Assembly: GCF_000342005.1 (NCBI RefSeq) | Contig: NZ_AOHO01000074.1 | Location: 372,001 to 436,000 of the forward strand | Origin: Amycolatopsis decaplanina DSM 44594 | GTDB lineage: Bacteria; Actinomycetota; Actinomycetes; Mycobacteriales; Pseudonocardiaceae | Direction of reading: 5' to 3' | Length of the DNA: 64,000 nucleotides | Shown here: in pieces, positions 1-9,318 of the stretch | Layout: each line of letters starts with the position of its first letter | How positions within the stretch are numbered: the stretch's first letter is position 1 | Notes under the pieces: generated by a model | Seen by the model: the letters and a program-made list of their open reading frames with translations, nothing else | Databases searched by the model: none | Told to the model about the DNA's origin: nothing | Made by a program: the position numbers and the translations under genes

Positions 1-3000
1 CGTCTGCGGATGCGTGGGGCCGAGAGTGTCGGTGAGCCGCTTCCGCGCTTCGATGCCGAGACGGGCCGCCTCTTCGTGATCGCCGTACTCGAACAGGTAG
101 CGCATCAGGTTGATGTGGAGCTGACGCGGCCAGTCGTTGTCGCAGTCCAGGACGTTCGCCGCGTAGGCATGCGGCAGCAGCTCGCGGTAGCGCGACCAGT
201 GCCTGCTGGACTCGGGATCATTCGGATCCAGCGCGGCCAGCAACTGATGCGCACCATGCTGCATCCGCGCATGCACCTGCCGGGCCATCACCCGATTACG
301 CAACACCAACTGCACCAACCGGTGCAGCTGAAGCGTGTTGTTACCATGATCGATCTTCGCCAGACCATACCGATTGATGTCACGAATCGCCCGTGCCAGC
401 TTGATCGGATCCCGCAACGCCGCGTCCAGCTCCGGGGAGATCGACACCCGATTCACCCCGGTCAGCAGATCACGCGAAATCGGCTCCGGCGAAAAGAACG
501 CACAAATATGCAAAATCTGATGAGCCGCCGGATTACGCGTCTTCAACTCCTCGAACGAAACATTCCACGCCGCGGCGACGGAAACCTCGTTGTCGGGCGC
601 CGAGGCGGTGTCGAGGATTTCCTCCACCGATTCGTCGAACAGGCGCAGGTACTCCTGCACCGGCATCCCCGTCACCGCGCGCCACGCCGCCGCCTGCTCC
701 ACGGCCAACGGCAGGTCCCCGAGCTTCTCGGCGAGCTCGTCGGCATCGGCCGGGTCGATCTCCGGGCCCCGGCGGCCGAGCAGCTCGACGCTTTCCTCGC
801 GTTTGAACACCGCCAGTTCCAGCGGGCGTGCGATACCCGCCCAGTCGGAGTTCCGCGAGGTGATCAGGATTTCGCCGGGGCCGTTGCGCGGAAAGAACGG
901 CAACACGGTCTCCGGGCTCTCCGCGGCGTCGAACACCAGGAGCCAGCGACGGAACGGCCGTCCGGTCCGCAGCGCCTCGATGACGGCGGGGACCGCGACG
1001 CTGGCCTCGGACGCGCCTTGCAGGCCCAGGGTCCCGGCGAGTTCGGTGAGACCGGCGCGGATCTGGGTGGTGTGGGCGGCGTCGATCCACCAGACGAGGT
1101 CGTAATCCTGGAGATGCCGATAGATGTACTCGGCGGCCATCTGGGTCTTGCCGATACCGCCGAGACCGTGCAGCGCCGAAGGAAGCACGGCGGTGGTGCC
1201 ACTGCTCAGCCGCTTGGTGAGCTGGTCGAGCAATTCGTCGCGGCCGGTGAAGTTGGGGTTGCGCGGTGGTACGTTGCCGAAGACCAGCGGCGGATCGTCG
1301 GGCTGACGGGTGGGGAAATGCCGCGAGGTTTCCGACGCCGAAGGGTGCACGATCCGGGTCGTCGGCTCGTTCGCTTCGGGCTCGCTGAGATAGGACGAGC
1401 GTCCCTGTTTCTCAGGTGTCGAGGCAGGTGGACGTTCGGCCGTCTCACGCATCTTTGGGCTCACAGTCTTCTTTATTGATTCAGGTACGGGTACGACGAG
1501 GTCCAGGTCTTGTACCGCGTTCCGTAGCCGGTCAGCCCGGGACAGGTACGGTCCGGAAAGGGCGCGCATGAGCGCGCTTTCCAGTTCCACATCGGCCGAG
1601 GACTCGCGGGTGAGGTCCGGATCCGGTGTGTTGTTCGGGTCGGCGATGGCGTCCCGGAGGTGACCGAGCAGCCTGATCCGGTCACCGAAATGGGTGGCGG
1701 CCACTCGGACGACACTGGCCGTTTCCGACCGTCGCGCGCCACTGAGCAGCAATTCCCGGACCGCCTCGGGAAAAGCGAAGACCCCATCTGTGTCCCAAGT
1801 GGATTTGCCTTCCCTGAGTGCGGGAGCGTACATCATCCCCGAAAGCAAAAGCTCGAGGAGGTGCTCCACGCCCGCTTCCGGCACGAACCGTTGACCGACC
1901 AGCTTCGCCACGTCGAGACGGACCGGTACCGCCGCGAGTAACTGTGCCAAGCGTAGCGCCGGCGGCGACGCAACACTGCGGAATCTGTGCACTCTTTCGG
2001 CGGGTGACAAAGTTACCGGCGGGTCACCGGAATCGGACTGGGAAATCCGTTCCGTGGCGAGGACGACCGTTCCTTCGACGGCGGCGGCGTTTTCGCCGGT
2101 CATCAGTCCGGCCCACCAGCCCAGCGGCCGGGGCCGCAGTTCGAGCACCGGTACCGGAACGGTGTGGCCGGGTACTTTCGAGCCGGGTTCGAGCCAGGCG
2201 TCCGCGAGGTCGCAGCCCCATCGGCCGTTGGGGGCCAACGCGTTCGGCACCCGCAACCACGCCTTCCGCGGGTCCATGCCGCACCGGCCCCACAGCCATT
2301 GCGGGAGCAGGTGAACGATGCTCACCGGCATCTTCCTGCCCCACCGCGCCAGCATCGGGTACAGCGCGTCCTTCTTCTGCCAGGCCTCGCCGACACCGTC
2401 GGTCACCAGTAATACGGCACGCCGCCCCGACGAATCCACGATCTCGTCCGGGTCACGGGCGGGCGCACCGGGCGTACCACCACGAAGAACGAGATCCTCT
2501 TCGTCGTCCTTCGCGGTTTCCAACAGGCGGATTTGAATGGTACGGAAAGCACCCACTTGCCGGAGTAATTCGACAAACGCGGACACCCTCGGCCGCCACA
2601 AGGCCATCGACGGCCCATTGTCGAGGACGAGCGTCAGGTCCAGCCAGCGCTCTTTTCTCGATCGGGTGACCGGCCACCACCGGCCGGTCTCCGCGACCCG
2701 GACGGCGGTGGCCACTTCGTCCAGGACCACATCGTTGTGTCGGCGCGAGGGCATCTCTCGTTTCAGCCTTCTGAGCGCGCGGAAGTACTCCAGCGATTCG
2801 AGGAGTACGACTCCCCCGGGTCCGGTGCCGTCCACCGCGGGTTCGGGCAGCGCACCGGGGACGGCCTCGATCCCGACGGACTGACCGTCGTCCTCGTTCG
2901 GAGGCATCTCGTTCGAAGGCGCGGTCTCGGAGATCTGTGACGACCGCGCCTCGGGAAGCGCAGGGATCTCGCCGCGCTCGGCGGGCGCGTTACGGATCCG

Positions 3001-3216
3001 CACGTCATCGGACGTCCGCTCCGGCTCCTCGGCCGGAGCGGATCCGCCGTCATCTCTCCGCGGAGAGATGACGGCGGCCAGCCACACGATGTCCGCGACC
3101 TCGGTCCAGTTCAGGTCTTCGAAGCCGGACCGCTTGACCTCCTGGGAGAAACCGGCCTTCCGCCGCTCCGCCACCGGGGCGGAACGCGAGTCGGACACAC
3201 CGCCCGGCCCGTCCAT
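1..3216 (-). CDS. vWA-NB-ARC-TPR STAND protein (partial, runs off left edge)
   Basis: Large signalling or conflict protein, 1072 codons visible with no stop before the window edge. The ATG at 3216 lies one base after the MoxR stop codon, so the pair is translationally coupled. A vWA-like fold is seen around residues 165-300: a MIDAS-like D199-x-G201-x-S203 (DxGxS rather than DxSxS) and a second acidic turn at D273 (VTDG). A middle region without a recognised motif follows. An NB-ARC/AP-ATPase module begins with FTGRDELL near 654, has a P-loop GLGGIGKT at 684-691 and an LVWWIDA strand just after. Helical TPR-like sequence starts near residue 960 and continues out of the window. The N-terminus resembles SAV_2336-type proteins and the NB-ARC/TPR half resembles FxsT-type proteins of actinobacteria. 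The neighbours make this the vWA component of a vWA-MoxR-VMAP unit. The effector domain, if any, may lie beyond the edge. Confidence 0.82.
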   Translation of the reverse strand, partial: MDGPGGVSDSRSAPVAERRKAGFSQEVKRSGFEDLNWTEVADIVWLAAVISPRRDDGGSAPAEEPERTSDDVRIRNAPAERGEIPALPEARSSQISETAPSNEMPPNEDDGQSVGIEAVPGALPEPAVDGTGPGGVVLLESLEYFRALRRLKREMPSRRHNDVVLDEVATAVRVAETGRWWPVTRSRKERWLDLTLVLDNGPSMALWRPRVSAFVELLRQVGAFRTIQIRLLETAKDDEEDLVLRGGTPGAPARDPDEIVDSSGRRAVLLVTDGVGEAWQKKDALYPMLARWGRKMPVSIVHLLPQWLWGRCGMDPRKAWLRVPNALAPNGRWGCDLADAWLEPGSKVPGHTVPVPVLELRPRPLGWWAGLMTGENAAAVEGTVVLATERISQSDSGDPPVTLSPAERVHRFRSVASPPALRLAQLLAAVPVRLDVAKLVGQRFVPEAGVEHLLELLLSGMMYAPALREGKSTWDTDGVFAFPEAVRELLLSGARRSETASVVRVAATHFGDRIRLLGHLRDAIADPNNTPDPDLTRESSADVELESALMRALSGPYLSRADRLRNAVQDLDLVVPVPESIKKTVSPKMRETAERPPASTPEKQGRSSYLSEPEANEPTTRIVHPSASETSRHFPTRQPDDPPLVFGNVPPRNPNFTGRDELLDQLTKRLSSGTTAVLPSALHGLGGIGKTQMAAEYIYRHLQDYDLVWWIDAAHTTQIRAGLTELAGTLGLQGASEASVAVPAVIEALRTGRPFRRWLLVFDAAESPETVLPFFPRNGPGEILITSRNSDWAGIARPLELAVFKREESVELLGRRGPEIDPADADELAEKLGDLPLAVEQAAAWRAVTGMPVQEYLRLFDESVEEILDTASAPDNEVSVAAAWNVSFEELKTRNPAAHQILHICAFFSPEPISRDLLTGVNRVSISPELDAALRDPIKLARAIRDINRYGLAKIDHGNNTLQLHRLVQLVLRNRVMARQVHARMQHGAHQLLAALDPNDPESSRHWSRYRELLPHAYAANVLDCDNDWPRQLHINLMRYLFEYGDHEEAARLGIEARKRLTDTLGPTHPQT

Positions 3217-3217
3217 G

Positions 3218-4300
3218 TCACCGCACCGTCAGTCGTTGCCAGAGAGCGTCCACCAGCCGCGGCCATGCCTCCTGATCCGGCTGGTACGCGCCCGACGTCG
3301 CGAGATAGACGGCGTCGAGCAGCCTGTCGGTGGGGAGCCCGCCTTCGGCCTTGCTCCGTTCGGCGAATTCGCGGATGAGCCTGTCCCGGTGTTCGCCGTT
3401 CTCGCCGACCAGATGACCCGCCACGATCGCGGCGAGCTGCTCCTCGTCCGGGTTCTCGATCCGCAATCGCAGGCAGCGGCGGAGGAAGGCGGGCGGGAAC
3501 TCCCGCTCTCCGTTGCTGCTCATGATGATGATCGGGAAGGCGTGGCAGGCGATCCGGCCGTCGCGGACCACGGCGGTGCGCTGCGGGTCGGCGGTGTGCA
3601 CGGTGACTTCGGGGTGCCGGTTGCGCACGCGGGCCAATTCCTCGATGGAGAATTCGCCGTCCTCGAAGATCGACAGCAGATCGTTGGGCAGATCCGCCTC
3701 GGATTTGTCCAGCTCGTCGATCAGCAGTACCCGCGGCAGTCTGCTGGGGAGAAAAGCGGTGCCCAGCGGACCGAGGCGGACGAAATCGCCGATCGGTGGC
3801 TCGTCGGCTTCTCCGCCGCGCTGGGCCTGACTCGTCGCCGCGGCCTGGACCCGGCCGATCGCGTCGTAGCCGTACAGCCCGGCACTCAGCGCGGTATGAC
3901 TGGTGATCGCCCAGCGCAGCACCCTGCCGAGGCCGAGTTCCCTGGCGATCCGGTACGCGAGGCTGGACTTCCCGGTCCCCGGGTTCCCGGTGACCAGCAA
4001 GGGACGCCGCAGATAGAGGGCGGCGTTGACCATGTTCAGTTCGTCGGCGTCGACGTCCTGCTCCGAAAGCGTGAACGCGGTACCGAGACGGCGTTCCGCC
4101 TCGCCGTCGTCCGGCGGCGGCACGTCGTTTTCCGGTGGCGGGTCACCGCGATACGAACGCCACGGCGGCGGCGCGGGCAACAGCTGCGCGAGGTCGATGT
4201 CGTGAATAGGCCTGCCGGTGCCCCGATAGATCCACCAATCGGGTGCATCGAGTCGAGGCGTCCGGCCGTTCGCGGCCGCGTCCTGATCGTTCCCGCTCAT
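3218..4300 (-). CDS. MoxR-type AAA+ ATPase
   Basis: AAA+ ATPase of the MoxR/RavA class, 360 residues. Walker A is GNPGTGKS at 105-112, Walker B is VLLIDELDK at 191-199, and a sensor-1-like IIIMSSNGERE segment with an arginine-rich FLRRCLRLR follows. The N-terminal 80 residues are proline-rich and probably disordered. An in-frame ATG at 4309 is also possible, but the AAGGGG ribosome site abuts it directly; it sits nine bases before the ATG at 4300, so the latter is preferred. It follows the VMAP-like gene closely and its TGA is one base from the next start. In ternary systems the MoxR protein is thought to act as chaperone or switch for the vWA and VMAP partners; that role is inferred here. 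Confidence 0.88.
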   Translation of the reverse strand: MSGNDQDAAANGRTPRLDAPDWWIYRGTGRPIHDIDLAQLLPAPPPWRSYRGDPPPENDVPPPDDGEAERRLGTAFTLSEQDVDADELNMVNAALYLRRPLLVTGNPGTGKSSLAYRIARELGLGRVLRWAITSHTALSAGLYGYDAIGRVQAAATSQAQRGGEADEPPIGDFVRLGPLGTAFLPSRLPRVLLIDELDKSEADLPNDLLSIFEDGEFSIEELARVRNRHPEVTVHTADPQRTAVVRDGRIACHAFPIIIMSSNGEREFPPAFLRRCLRLRIENPDEEQLAAIVAGHLVGENGEHRDRLIREFAERSKAEGGLPTDRLLDAVYLATSGAYQPDQEAWPRLVDALWQRLTVR

Positions 4301-4313
4301 CCGCGGCATCCCC

Positions 4314-6125
4314 TTACAGTCGAGTCGGGATCAACGGCTGGTCCAGAACGATCACGCGTTTGGGGTCGTCCCACATTACCACCAGATCGTGAGCCAGAGA
4401 ATTCTTGAACGGTACCGCCGCACCCGAATTCGCCAGTTTGCGGCGATCCGGAAGTTCGATAAAACCGCTGTCCGCGGCCAATACCCAGTCGAGCAACTCG
4501 CGCAGGCTCTCCGGCTCGGCGTCCGGATGCCAGAGCACCACCGGCAGGCCACTGCGGAGCGCGCTCGTCAGTTCGTCCGGCGCGGCGCCCGGTTCCGCCT
4601 GGGGCGACGGGGGTTTCGCCAATACCATGCCGACCCAGTGGTCGTCGCTCAGTATGGCGTCGATCGGGTGATCCTCGAACTCCGCGCACCCCGAATAATG
4701 CAGCCGGTCGGCAGCGGGGTCCTTCACCATCGAATCCCAGCGAACATGCCATGCGCGATGCCAATGCCTCGCCCGCATCCTCTCCAAAGACCGTATCCCG
4801 AGCCGGTACCCGTAGCGCAACGGCTGAGGCTGACCGGTTTCGTGTTCCTTCGCCCACCGCTGCACGGGCAAATTGATCAACGTCCTCGGCAGCAGGAATT
4901 CCACCGACGCGGACATGCTCTGGCCGGACCAGACGCCCTCAGTCTCCAGGATGACGTCATCGACCCTGAACTCGACCTCTTCTATTCCGATTTCGCGCAC
5001 TCCACCGAGCGACGGCGGCCAAACCTCCGGATCGTCCTGTCGCCAGAATGCGAGCGTGCACCGCGTCGGATCCGCGGAAAGCGGTTCGAGCATGATCATC
5101 AAATGCAAATGGGGCCGCTCCGGAATCGGCGGCCTGCTCTGCCGCTGGTGCCCGAGGGCGGGACCGAGCCGCAGCGATCGGGCCTGATCGGCGATCCAGC
5201 CGGCGATCACGGCCCCCGGCTCCCCTTCCACGCTTTCCGCCAGCAGGCGCAGAAAAGTCACGGCGGGCGGGATGCCGTCCGGGCCCGCGTTGAAGTCGGT
5301 GAGCAGGTGAAAGGCGGCCCACGCGTCGGTGATGCCCTCCAACCGGGGCAACGGGACCGCCGGACCGAGCGCGCGGCTCATCATGACGGCCAGATGGGGG
5401 ACTTCCATCCGGGTCAGGTGCCGGTGCAGGCCCACCAGATCCTTGCGGGGAATCAAATCCAGAACGGCGCCGTTCAGGTCGGCCAGAAACAGGTCCTCGG
5501 CGGCCACCACGGCCGGATCGGGCGGTTTGGAGACCGGCGCGGTGACGTCCCCGTGCAGCCGCAAATAAGCCGTTCCGGTGAAAGTCTTCACCGAAACAGG
5601 TATCGGACGGTACAACTCGGGCAGCAAGCCCGGGTCCTTCTCGATCACGTCGGCGAAGAAACGCTGAGAAGAGATGAACGCGATCATCCGATCGGATTCC
5701 GCGAACGCGTCCTTCGCCAGTTGCGCGTCCAGAATGCGGAAAGCGATGTCGACCGCGTCCCCCACCCATCCGTTACCGTCGTTGAGCACCTCGCCGGAGT
5801 TGAGGCTCACCCGCAGCCGCATCTGCGCTTGCGGCGTCCGCGTGTGGTTGTACCGGCGGAGGGCGACCGCGATACGATCCGGCAGCAGGTCGGCGACGAG
5901 GCTTTTGGTCGTTCCCGGCGGAAGCAGGATCAACGCGCCGTCACCGCGGTCCTCGTGCGCGCAGGAATCGAAGTCGACGCCGCTTTCGGCGAAAGCGGTC
6001 TTCAACACGTCGTACATGCCTTGGTGCACGGCGAGCTTGTCGAGCCGGTTGCGGTCCGGCGCGGTGAAACCCACGACGTCCACCACGACGATCGTGCGGT
6101 CGAGAGCCTGCGTCGGTCGCGCCAC
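4314..6125 (-). CDS. VMAP-like protein with N-terminal nucleotide cyclase domain
   Basis: 603-residue protein heading the vWA-MoxR operon. Residues 9-175 look like a class III nucleotidyl cyclase: first metal aspartate in VVDVVGFT (D16), the second in RGDGAL (D62), and an AVDIAFR segment (D126, R130) where cyclases usually carry N and R. A helical middle region (about 190-330) and a C-terminal domain of about 250 residues rich in tryptophan and acidic turns match the general layout of VMAP-M and VMAP-C. The GTG at 6125 is chosen because GGAGG lies six bases upstream; an upstream in-frame GTG at 6146 has no such site. Likely role: sensor/adaptor that may also make a cyclic nucleotide. Cyclase activity is not proven. 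Confidence 0.72.
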   Translation of the reverse strand: MARPTQALDRTIVVVDVVGFTAPDRNRLDKLAVHQGMYDVLKTAFAESGVDFDSCAHEDRGDGALILLPPGTTKSLVADLLPDRIAVALRRYNHTRTPQAQMRLRVSLNSGEVLNDGNGWVGDAVDIAFRILDAQLAKDAFAESDRMIAFISSQRFFADVIEKDPGLLPELYRPIPVSVKTFTGTAYLRLHGDVTAPVSKPPDPAVVAAEDLFLADLNGAVLDLIPRKDLVGLHRHLTRMEVPHLAVMMSRALGPAVPLPRLEGITDAWAAFHLLTDFNAGPDGIPPAVTFLRLLAESVEGEPGAVIAGWIADQARSLRLGPALGHQRQSRPPIPERPHLHLMIMLEPLSADPTRCTLAFWRQDDPEVWPPSLGGVREIGIEEVEFRVDDVILETEGVWSGQSMSASVEFLLPRTLINLPVQRWAKEHETGQPQPLRYGYRLGIRSLERMRARHWHRAWHVRWDSMVKDPAADRLHYSGCAEFEDHPIDAILSDDHWVGMVLAKPPSPQAEPGAAPDELTSALRSGLPVVLWHPDAEPESLRELLDWVLAADSGFIELPDRRKLANSGAAVPFKNSLAHDLVVMWDDPKRVIVLDQPLIPTRL

Positions 6126-6226
6126 TGGCCCCCTCCCAAGGTCCACGGCGCCGAACCTCCGGCGCCGACCGCCACATTATCGCGTCAATCGGCCCGGGTT
6201 GAGTGTCATTTGACAAATACGGTCCC

Positions 6227-6274
6227 GCTCGTGAGCGGTGAGGACGGTTCTAACCGTCCTCACCGCTCACGAGC
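6227..6274. repeat. Perfect 23-bp-arm palindrome, intergenic
   Basis: Two perfectly complementary 23-base arms separated by two bases, between the start of the VMAP operon and the 3' end of the protease gene. Core sequence GTGAGCGGTGAGGACGGTT. A close relative lies at 21623-21668 and a half copy near 11922. It may serve as a terminator for the minus-strand protease gene, but there is no T-run on either side. Confidence 0.85.
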
Positions 6275-6297
6275 CCCACCACGTTCCGTCGCCCAGG

Positions 6298-7026
6298 TCA
6301 GACGCCGGCGACCTGCTGGATCCAGCTGCGGTAGCGGGTGATGTTGGTGTAGGCGGTGTTGTTCGACCGGTCGCTGGTCGAGGCGACACCGACCTGGCGG
6401 CCGCCGGAGAACATCGGGCCGCCCGAGTCACCGCCGGCGGTGATGCCGTCGACGCGGTTCGCGCAGACCGCGACACCGCCGTTGTAGTCACCGCAGCTGA
6501 CCGAGTTGACCCGGACGGTGGCGACCTTCAGGTAGCGGGACTGGCAGTTGATCTCCGAACCGCACTGGCTGGTCGCGCCCCAGCCGTAGACCTGGACGTT
6601 CTGGCCGACCGCGACGTCGCTCGTGGTGCCGAGCGGCGCGTAGGTGGCGTTGACCGAACTGGTCAGCCGGACGATGGCGAGGTCCGCGCCCGAGTGGCGG
6701 GTGATGCTCGCCGCGGTGGCCATGGTGCCGCCGCTCTGCTGGTCGAGGCTGCCGATACGGAACGTATAGCTGCCGCTGCCGGCCACACAGTGCTTGGCGG
6801 TCAGGATGTGCTGCGGCGCGATGATCGTCGCGGTGCAGTTCTGCTGGCCGTTCACGAACAGCCGGGCCGCCCAGGGACCGCTCTGCGCGTACTGGCCGCC
6901 GATGATCATCGGTTGCACGCCCGAAGGCTCGGCGGCGGTCGCGGCGGGGGCGGTCGAGCCGAGCAGCGCCATGAAGGCGGTACCGGCAAGCAGGACGAGG
7001 GAGCGCAGTCGCATGTTCCGACTCAT
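6298..7026 (-). CDS. Secreted trypsin-like serine protease (S1 family)
   Basis: 242-residue extracellular protease. A signal peptide covers about the first 32 residues (RLRSLVLLAG... ending in alanines), followed by a short propeptide and a mature start near IIGGQYAQSG (41-50), as expected for chymotrypsin-fold enzymes. Catalytic triad: H79 in LTAKHC, D115 in GADLAIV, S201 in GGDSGGP. Paired cysteines at 64/80, 155/161 and 178/188 fit secreted enzymes. A second ATG four codons in (MRLRS) is an equally plausible start because neither has a strong ribosome site. It is a lone gene, flanked by the 6227 palindrome. Confidence 0.92.
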   Translation of the reverse strand: MSRNMRLRSLVLLAGTAFMALLGSTAPAATAAEPSGVQPMIIGGQYAQSGPWAARLFVNGQQNCTATIIAPQHILTAKHCVAGSGSYTFRIGSLDQQSGGTMATAASITRHSGADLAIVRLTSSVNATYAPLGTTSDVAVGQNVQVYGWGATSQCGSEINCQSRYLKVATVRVNSVSCGDYNGGVAVCANRVDGITAGGDSGGPMFSGGRQVGVASTSDRSNNTAYTNITRYRSWIQQVAGV

Positions 7027-7191
7027 TTCTGCGGCCGGCTTGCGGCCGCTTCAGCGGGGACGAACGCGCTGATTCTGTTTGGCGCCAAGGGAATCCGGTA
7101 ACCGACGAAAGTTCGCGCGGGCTACCTATTTATTTCCATGACGGCCGGAGGAGATTTTTGAGTATGCGGTCGAAGATCATTAGGTAGCGCT

Positions 7192-8223
7192 TCACTCGCC
7201 GAGCAGCCGCCAAGCGGTGAGGGCGAGCCTCGCCCGCGTCAGACCGAGCGGCGCGGTCAAGTCGATGGCCAGGCTTTTGCCGATCTGGGTCAGCCGGCGC
7301 GCGACGCTGCTGTGGTGCAGATGGAGGGAATCGGCGGCCTGGCGCACGGAACCCGCCTCGCAGTAGGCGTCCAGCGTCCGCAAGTCCTCCGGATCCGCCG
7401 CCAGCTTCGTGATCGCGACGACGTCGGCGTTGGCCCGCGCGTCCTCCTCCGGGATCCGCGCGAGCAGTGCCAGCGCTCCGAGGTCGCCGTAGTGGATCAC
7501 CGGACGGCGCGCGGTCGTGAACCGCAGCGCGGTCCTGGCGTCCTGCCAGGACCGGTGCGGGCATCCGGCCTCTCCGATCCCCGCCCGGACGTCTTCCGGA
7601 AACCGGGCCGGATCCACCGCGGTGGCCAGGATGATGCCGAGGCCGGTGAGTGACGCGGCCTTGACCGGACGGCCTTGGCAGATCAGGCTCCCGATCTTCT
7701 CGAGCGGGATCCCCGACCGGACGGCGACCACCCGGATCGGCGCGTCGGCGGGAAAACCCAGCAGCCGCAGGGCCCGGTTGCTCGCGGCGTCGTCGCCGGC
7801 GCTGATCACGAGTTCCACCAGCGCCGGATCGGCCATGGTGGTGCGGGCCGGTCCATACCGTTCGACGACCGTCGCCACGGCGATCGCGAGCCGGTCCAGT
7901 ACCGCGTCGTCGAGGGCGCCCGGCTCCCCCTCGCGTTCCAGCCAGACCGTGCCGATCTCTTCGTCGTCGAGGGTGACCGCCGTCGTGGAGGACGCGGGCA
8001 CGGAGGCCGGAGCGGCTTCGCGTCCGTCCGGCGCCATGCGGATGGTGCGTCCCGTGCTGTGCAGCCGGATGCCCGTCACGCATTCCGCCAGACCCGCGCT
8101 GGCGCGGGCGAGCGCGGGGAGATCGACGCGTCGCCGCATCAGGGTGTCGTAGAACATCACGACCCGGATCACGCCTTCGACATCGGGATCCAGATGCGAC
8201 AACCGCGCGGCCAATGCCTCCAT
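7192..8223 (-). CDS. PucR/CdaR-type transcriptional regulator
   Basis: 343-residue regulator with a C-terminal PucR-type helix-turn-helix: the segment LDAYCEAGSVRQAADSLHLH followed by SSVARRLTQIG is characteristic. The N-terminal part (about 1-220) has no clear ligand-domain signature but resembles the GAF-like sensory region of this family. The ATG at 8223 is chosen because upstream in-frame sequence reads as non-coding and would run into the divergent esterase promoter. It is divergent from the esterase at 8320 with about 96 bases between them, so it may control that gene. Confidence 0.82.
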   Translation of the reverse strand: MEALAARLSHLDPDVEGVIRVVMFYDTLMRRRVDLPALARASAGLAECVTGIRLHSTGRTIRMAPDGREAAPASVPASSTTAVTLDDEEIGTVWLEREGEPGALDDAVLDRLAIAVATVVERYGPARTTMADPALVELVISAGDDAASNRALRLLGFPADAPIRVVAVRSGIPLEKIGSLICQGRPVKAASLTGLGIILATAVDPARFPEDVRAGIGEAGCPHRSWQDARTALRFTTARRPVIHYGDLGALALLARIPEEDARANADVVAITKLAADPEDLRTLDAYCEAGSVRQAADSLHLHHSSVARRLTQIGKSLAIDLTAPLGLTRARLALTAWRLLGE

Positions 8224-8319
8224 GTCCGCGAGCCTACGCGGCGATCGTCGCGCGAAGGGGCGTTCACGCGCGACGGATGGCGGCCGTCCTCCGGGCCGGA
8301 AACCGGAAGAATCGTGGTC

Positions 8320-9222
8320 ATGGATCCCGAACTCGAAGCCTTCATCGCCCTGTTCCCCGCGGCGAAACTCGACGACCCGATCGCGGACCGCGCGAACTTC
8401 GCGAAACTGGCCACGTCGGTGCCGCGACCCGACACGTCGGCCATGGAGGTCGAGGACCGGACGGTGCCCGGCGAGCCCGGTGTCCCGATCCGGATCTACC
8501 GGCCGCGTGAGGCGCAGGGCGCCATCGTCTGGATGCACGGCGGAGGCTGGGTCATGGGGAATCTGGAGACCGAACATCCGTGGGCGGCCCGGATCGCCGA
8601 GGTCTCCGACGCGGTGGTGATCTCGGTCGGGTACCGGCTGGCGCCGGAAAACCCGTTCCCGGCCGCGCTCGACGACGTCTACACCGTGCTGAACTGGACG
8701 GCGGACCACGCGGCCGAACTCGGCGTCACCCCGGACCGGATCGCGATCGGCGGGCACAGCGCGGGTGGCGGGCTCGCGGCGGCCACCGCGCTGCGAGCCC
8801 GCGACGAAGGCGGACCGCGGATCTGCTTCCAGCTGCTCAACCAGCCGGGACTCGACGACCGGCAGGAGTCGTGGTCGGCGCGGAACTTCACCGACACCCC
8901 GTGGATGAACCGCGCCAAGGCCACCGCGATGTGGCGGTACTACCTGGACGGCAAGCCCGCCCCTTCGCCGTATGCCGCCCCGTCGCGGGCCACCGATCTC
9001 TCCGGGTTGCCGCCCGCGTACATGGCCTCCGCCGAGCTCTGCCCCAACCGCGACGAGAACATCGAGTACGCGCTCCGTCTGCTGCAGGCGGGGGTTTCGG
9101 TCGAGCTGCATCAGTGGGCGGGCACCTTCCACGGGTCGCAGGCGATCCTGTCCGCCGAGGTGTCCCGCCGTCAGATCGACGAACTGGGCGGCGTCCTGCG
9201 CCGCGCGCTGGCCTCGTCATGA
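8320..9222 (+). CDS. HSL-family alpha/beta hydrolase (esterase/lipase)
   Basis: 300-residue cytoplasmic esterase of the hormone-sensitive lipase family. The oxyanion-hole motif HGGGW is at 73-77 and the nucleophile elbow GHSAGGG places serine at 147. The acid is probably D245 in NRDEN and the base H271 in TFHGS, giving a complete triad. No signal peptide. A GGAAGA ribosome site precedes the ATG. The divergent PucR-type gene suggests inducible expression. The substrate is unknown; short-chain esters are usual for the family. Confidence 0.9.
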   Translation: MDPELEAFIALFPAAKLDDPIADRANFAKLATSVPRPDTSAMEVEDRTVPGEPGVPIRIYRPREAQGAIVWMHGGGWVMGNLETEHPWAARIAEVSDAVVISVGYRLAPENPFPAALDDVYTVLNWTADHAAELGVTPDRIAIGGHSAGGGLAAATALRARDEGGPRICFQLLNQPGLDDRQESWSARNFTDTPWMNRAKATAMWRYYLDGKPAPSPYAAPSRATDLSGLPPAYMASAELCPNRDENIEYALRLLQAGVSVELHQWAGTFHGSQAILSAEVSRRQIDELGGVLRRALASS

Positions 9223-9318
9223 CGGCACCCACGGCGGCCCGGCCGCTGCGCCCGTTCGCCGGGTTCCTCGAGCTGCAAATCGCTTGACGCCACGCGGGAA
9301 CGGCAATGCACTGGGCCG

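Noticed and set aside
10-1479. Long plus-strand open frame opposite the NB-ARC gene
   Set aside because: Composition (Arg/His/Gln-rich, no motif) is that of an antisense shadow; the minus strand carries a P-loop and coherent domains throughout.
3068-6341. Plus-strand frames of 446 and 650 codons across the MoxR and VMAP-like genes
   Set aside because: Shadows of the minus-strand genes; no recognisable domains and no ribosome sites.
7675-8319. Upstream extension of the esterase frame
   Set aside because: Runs antisense through the PucR gene; the real start at 8320 has a ribosome site and the family N-terminus.
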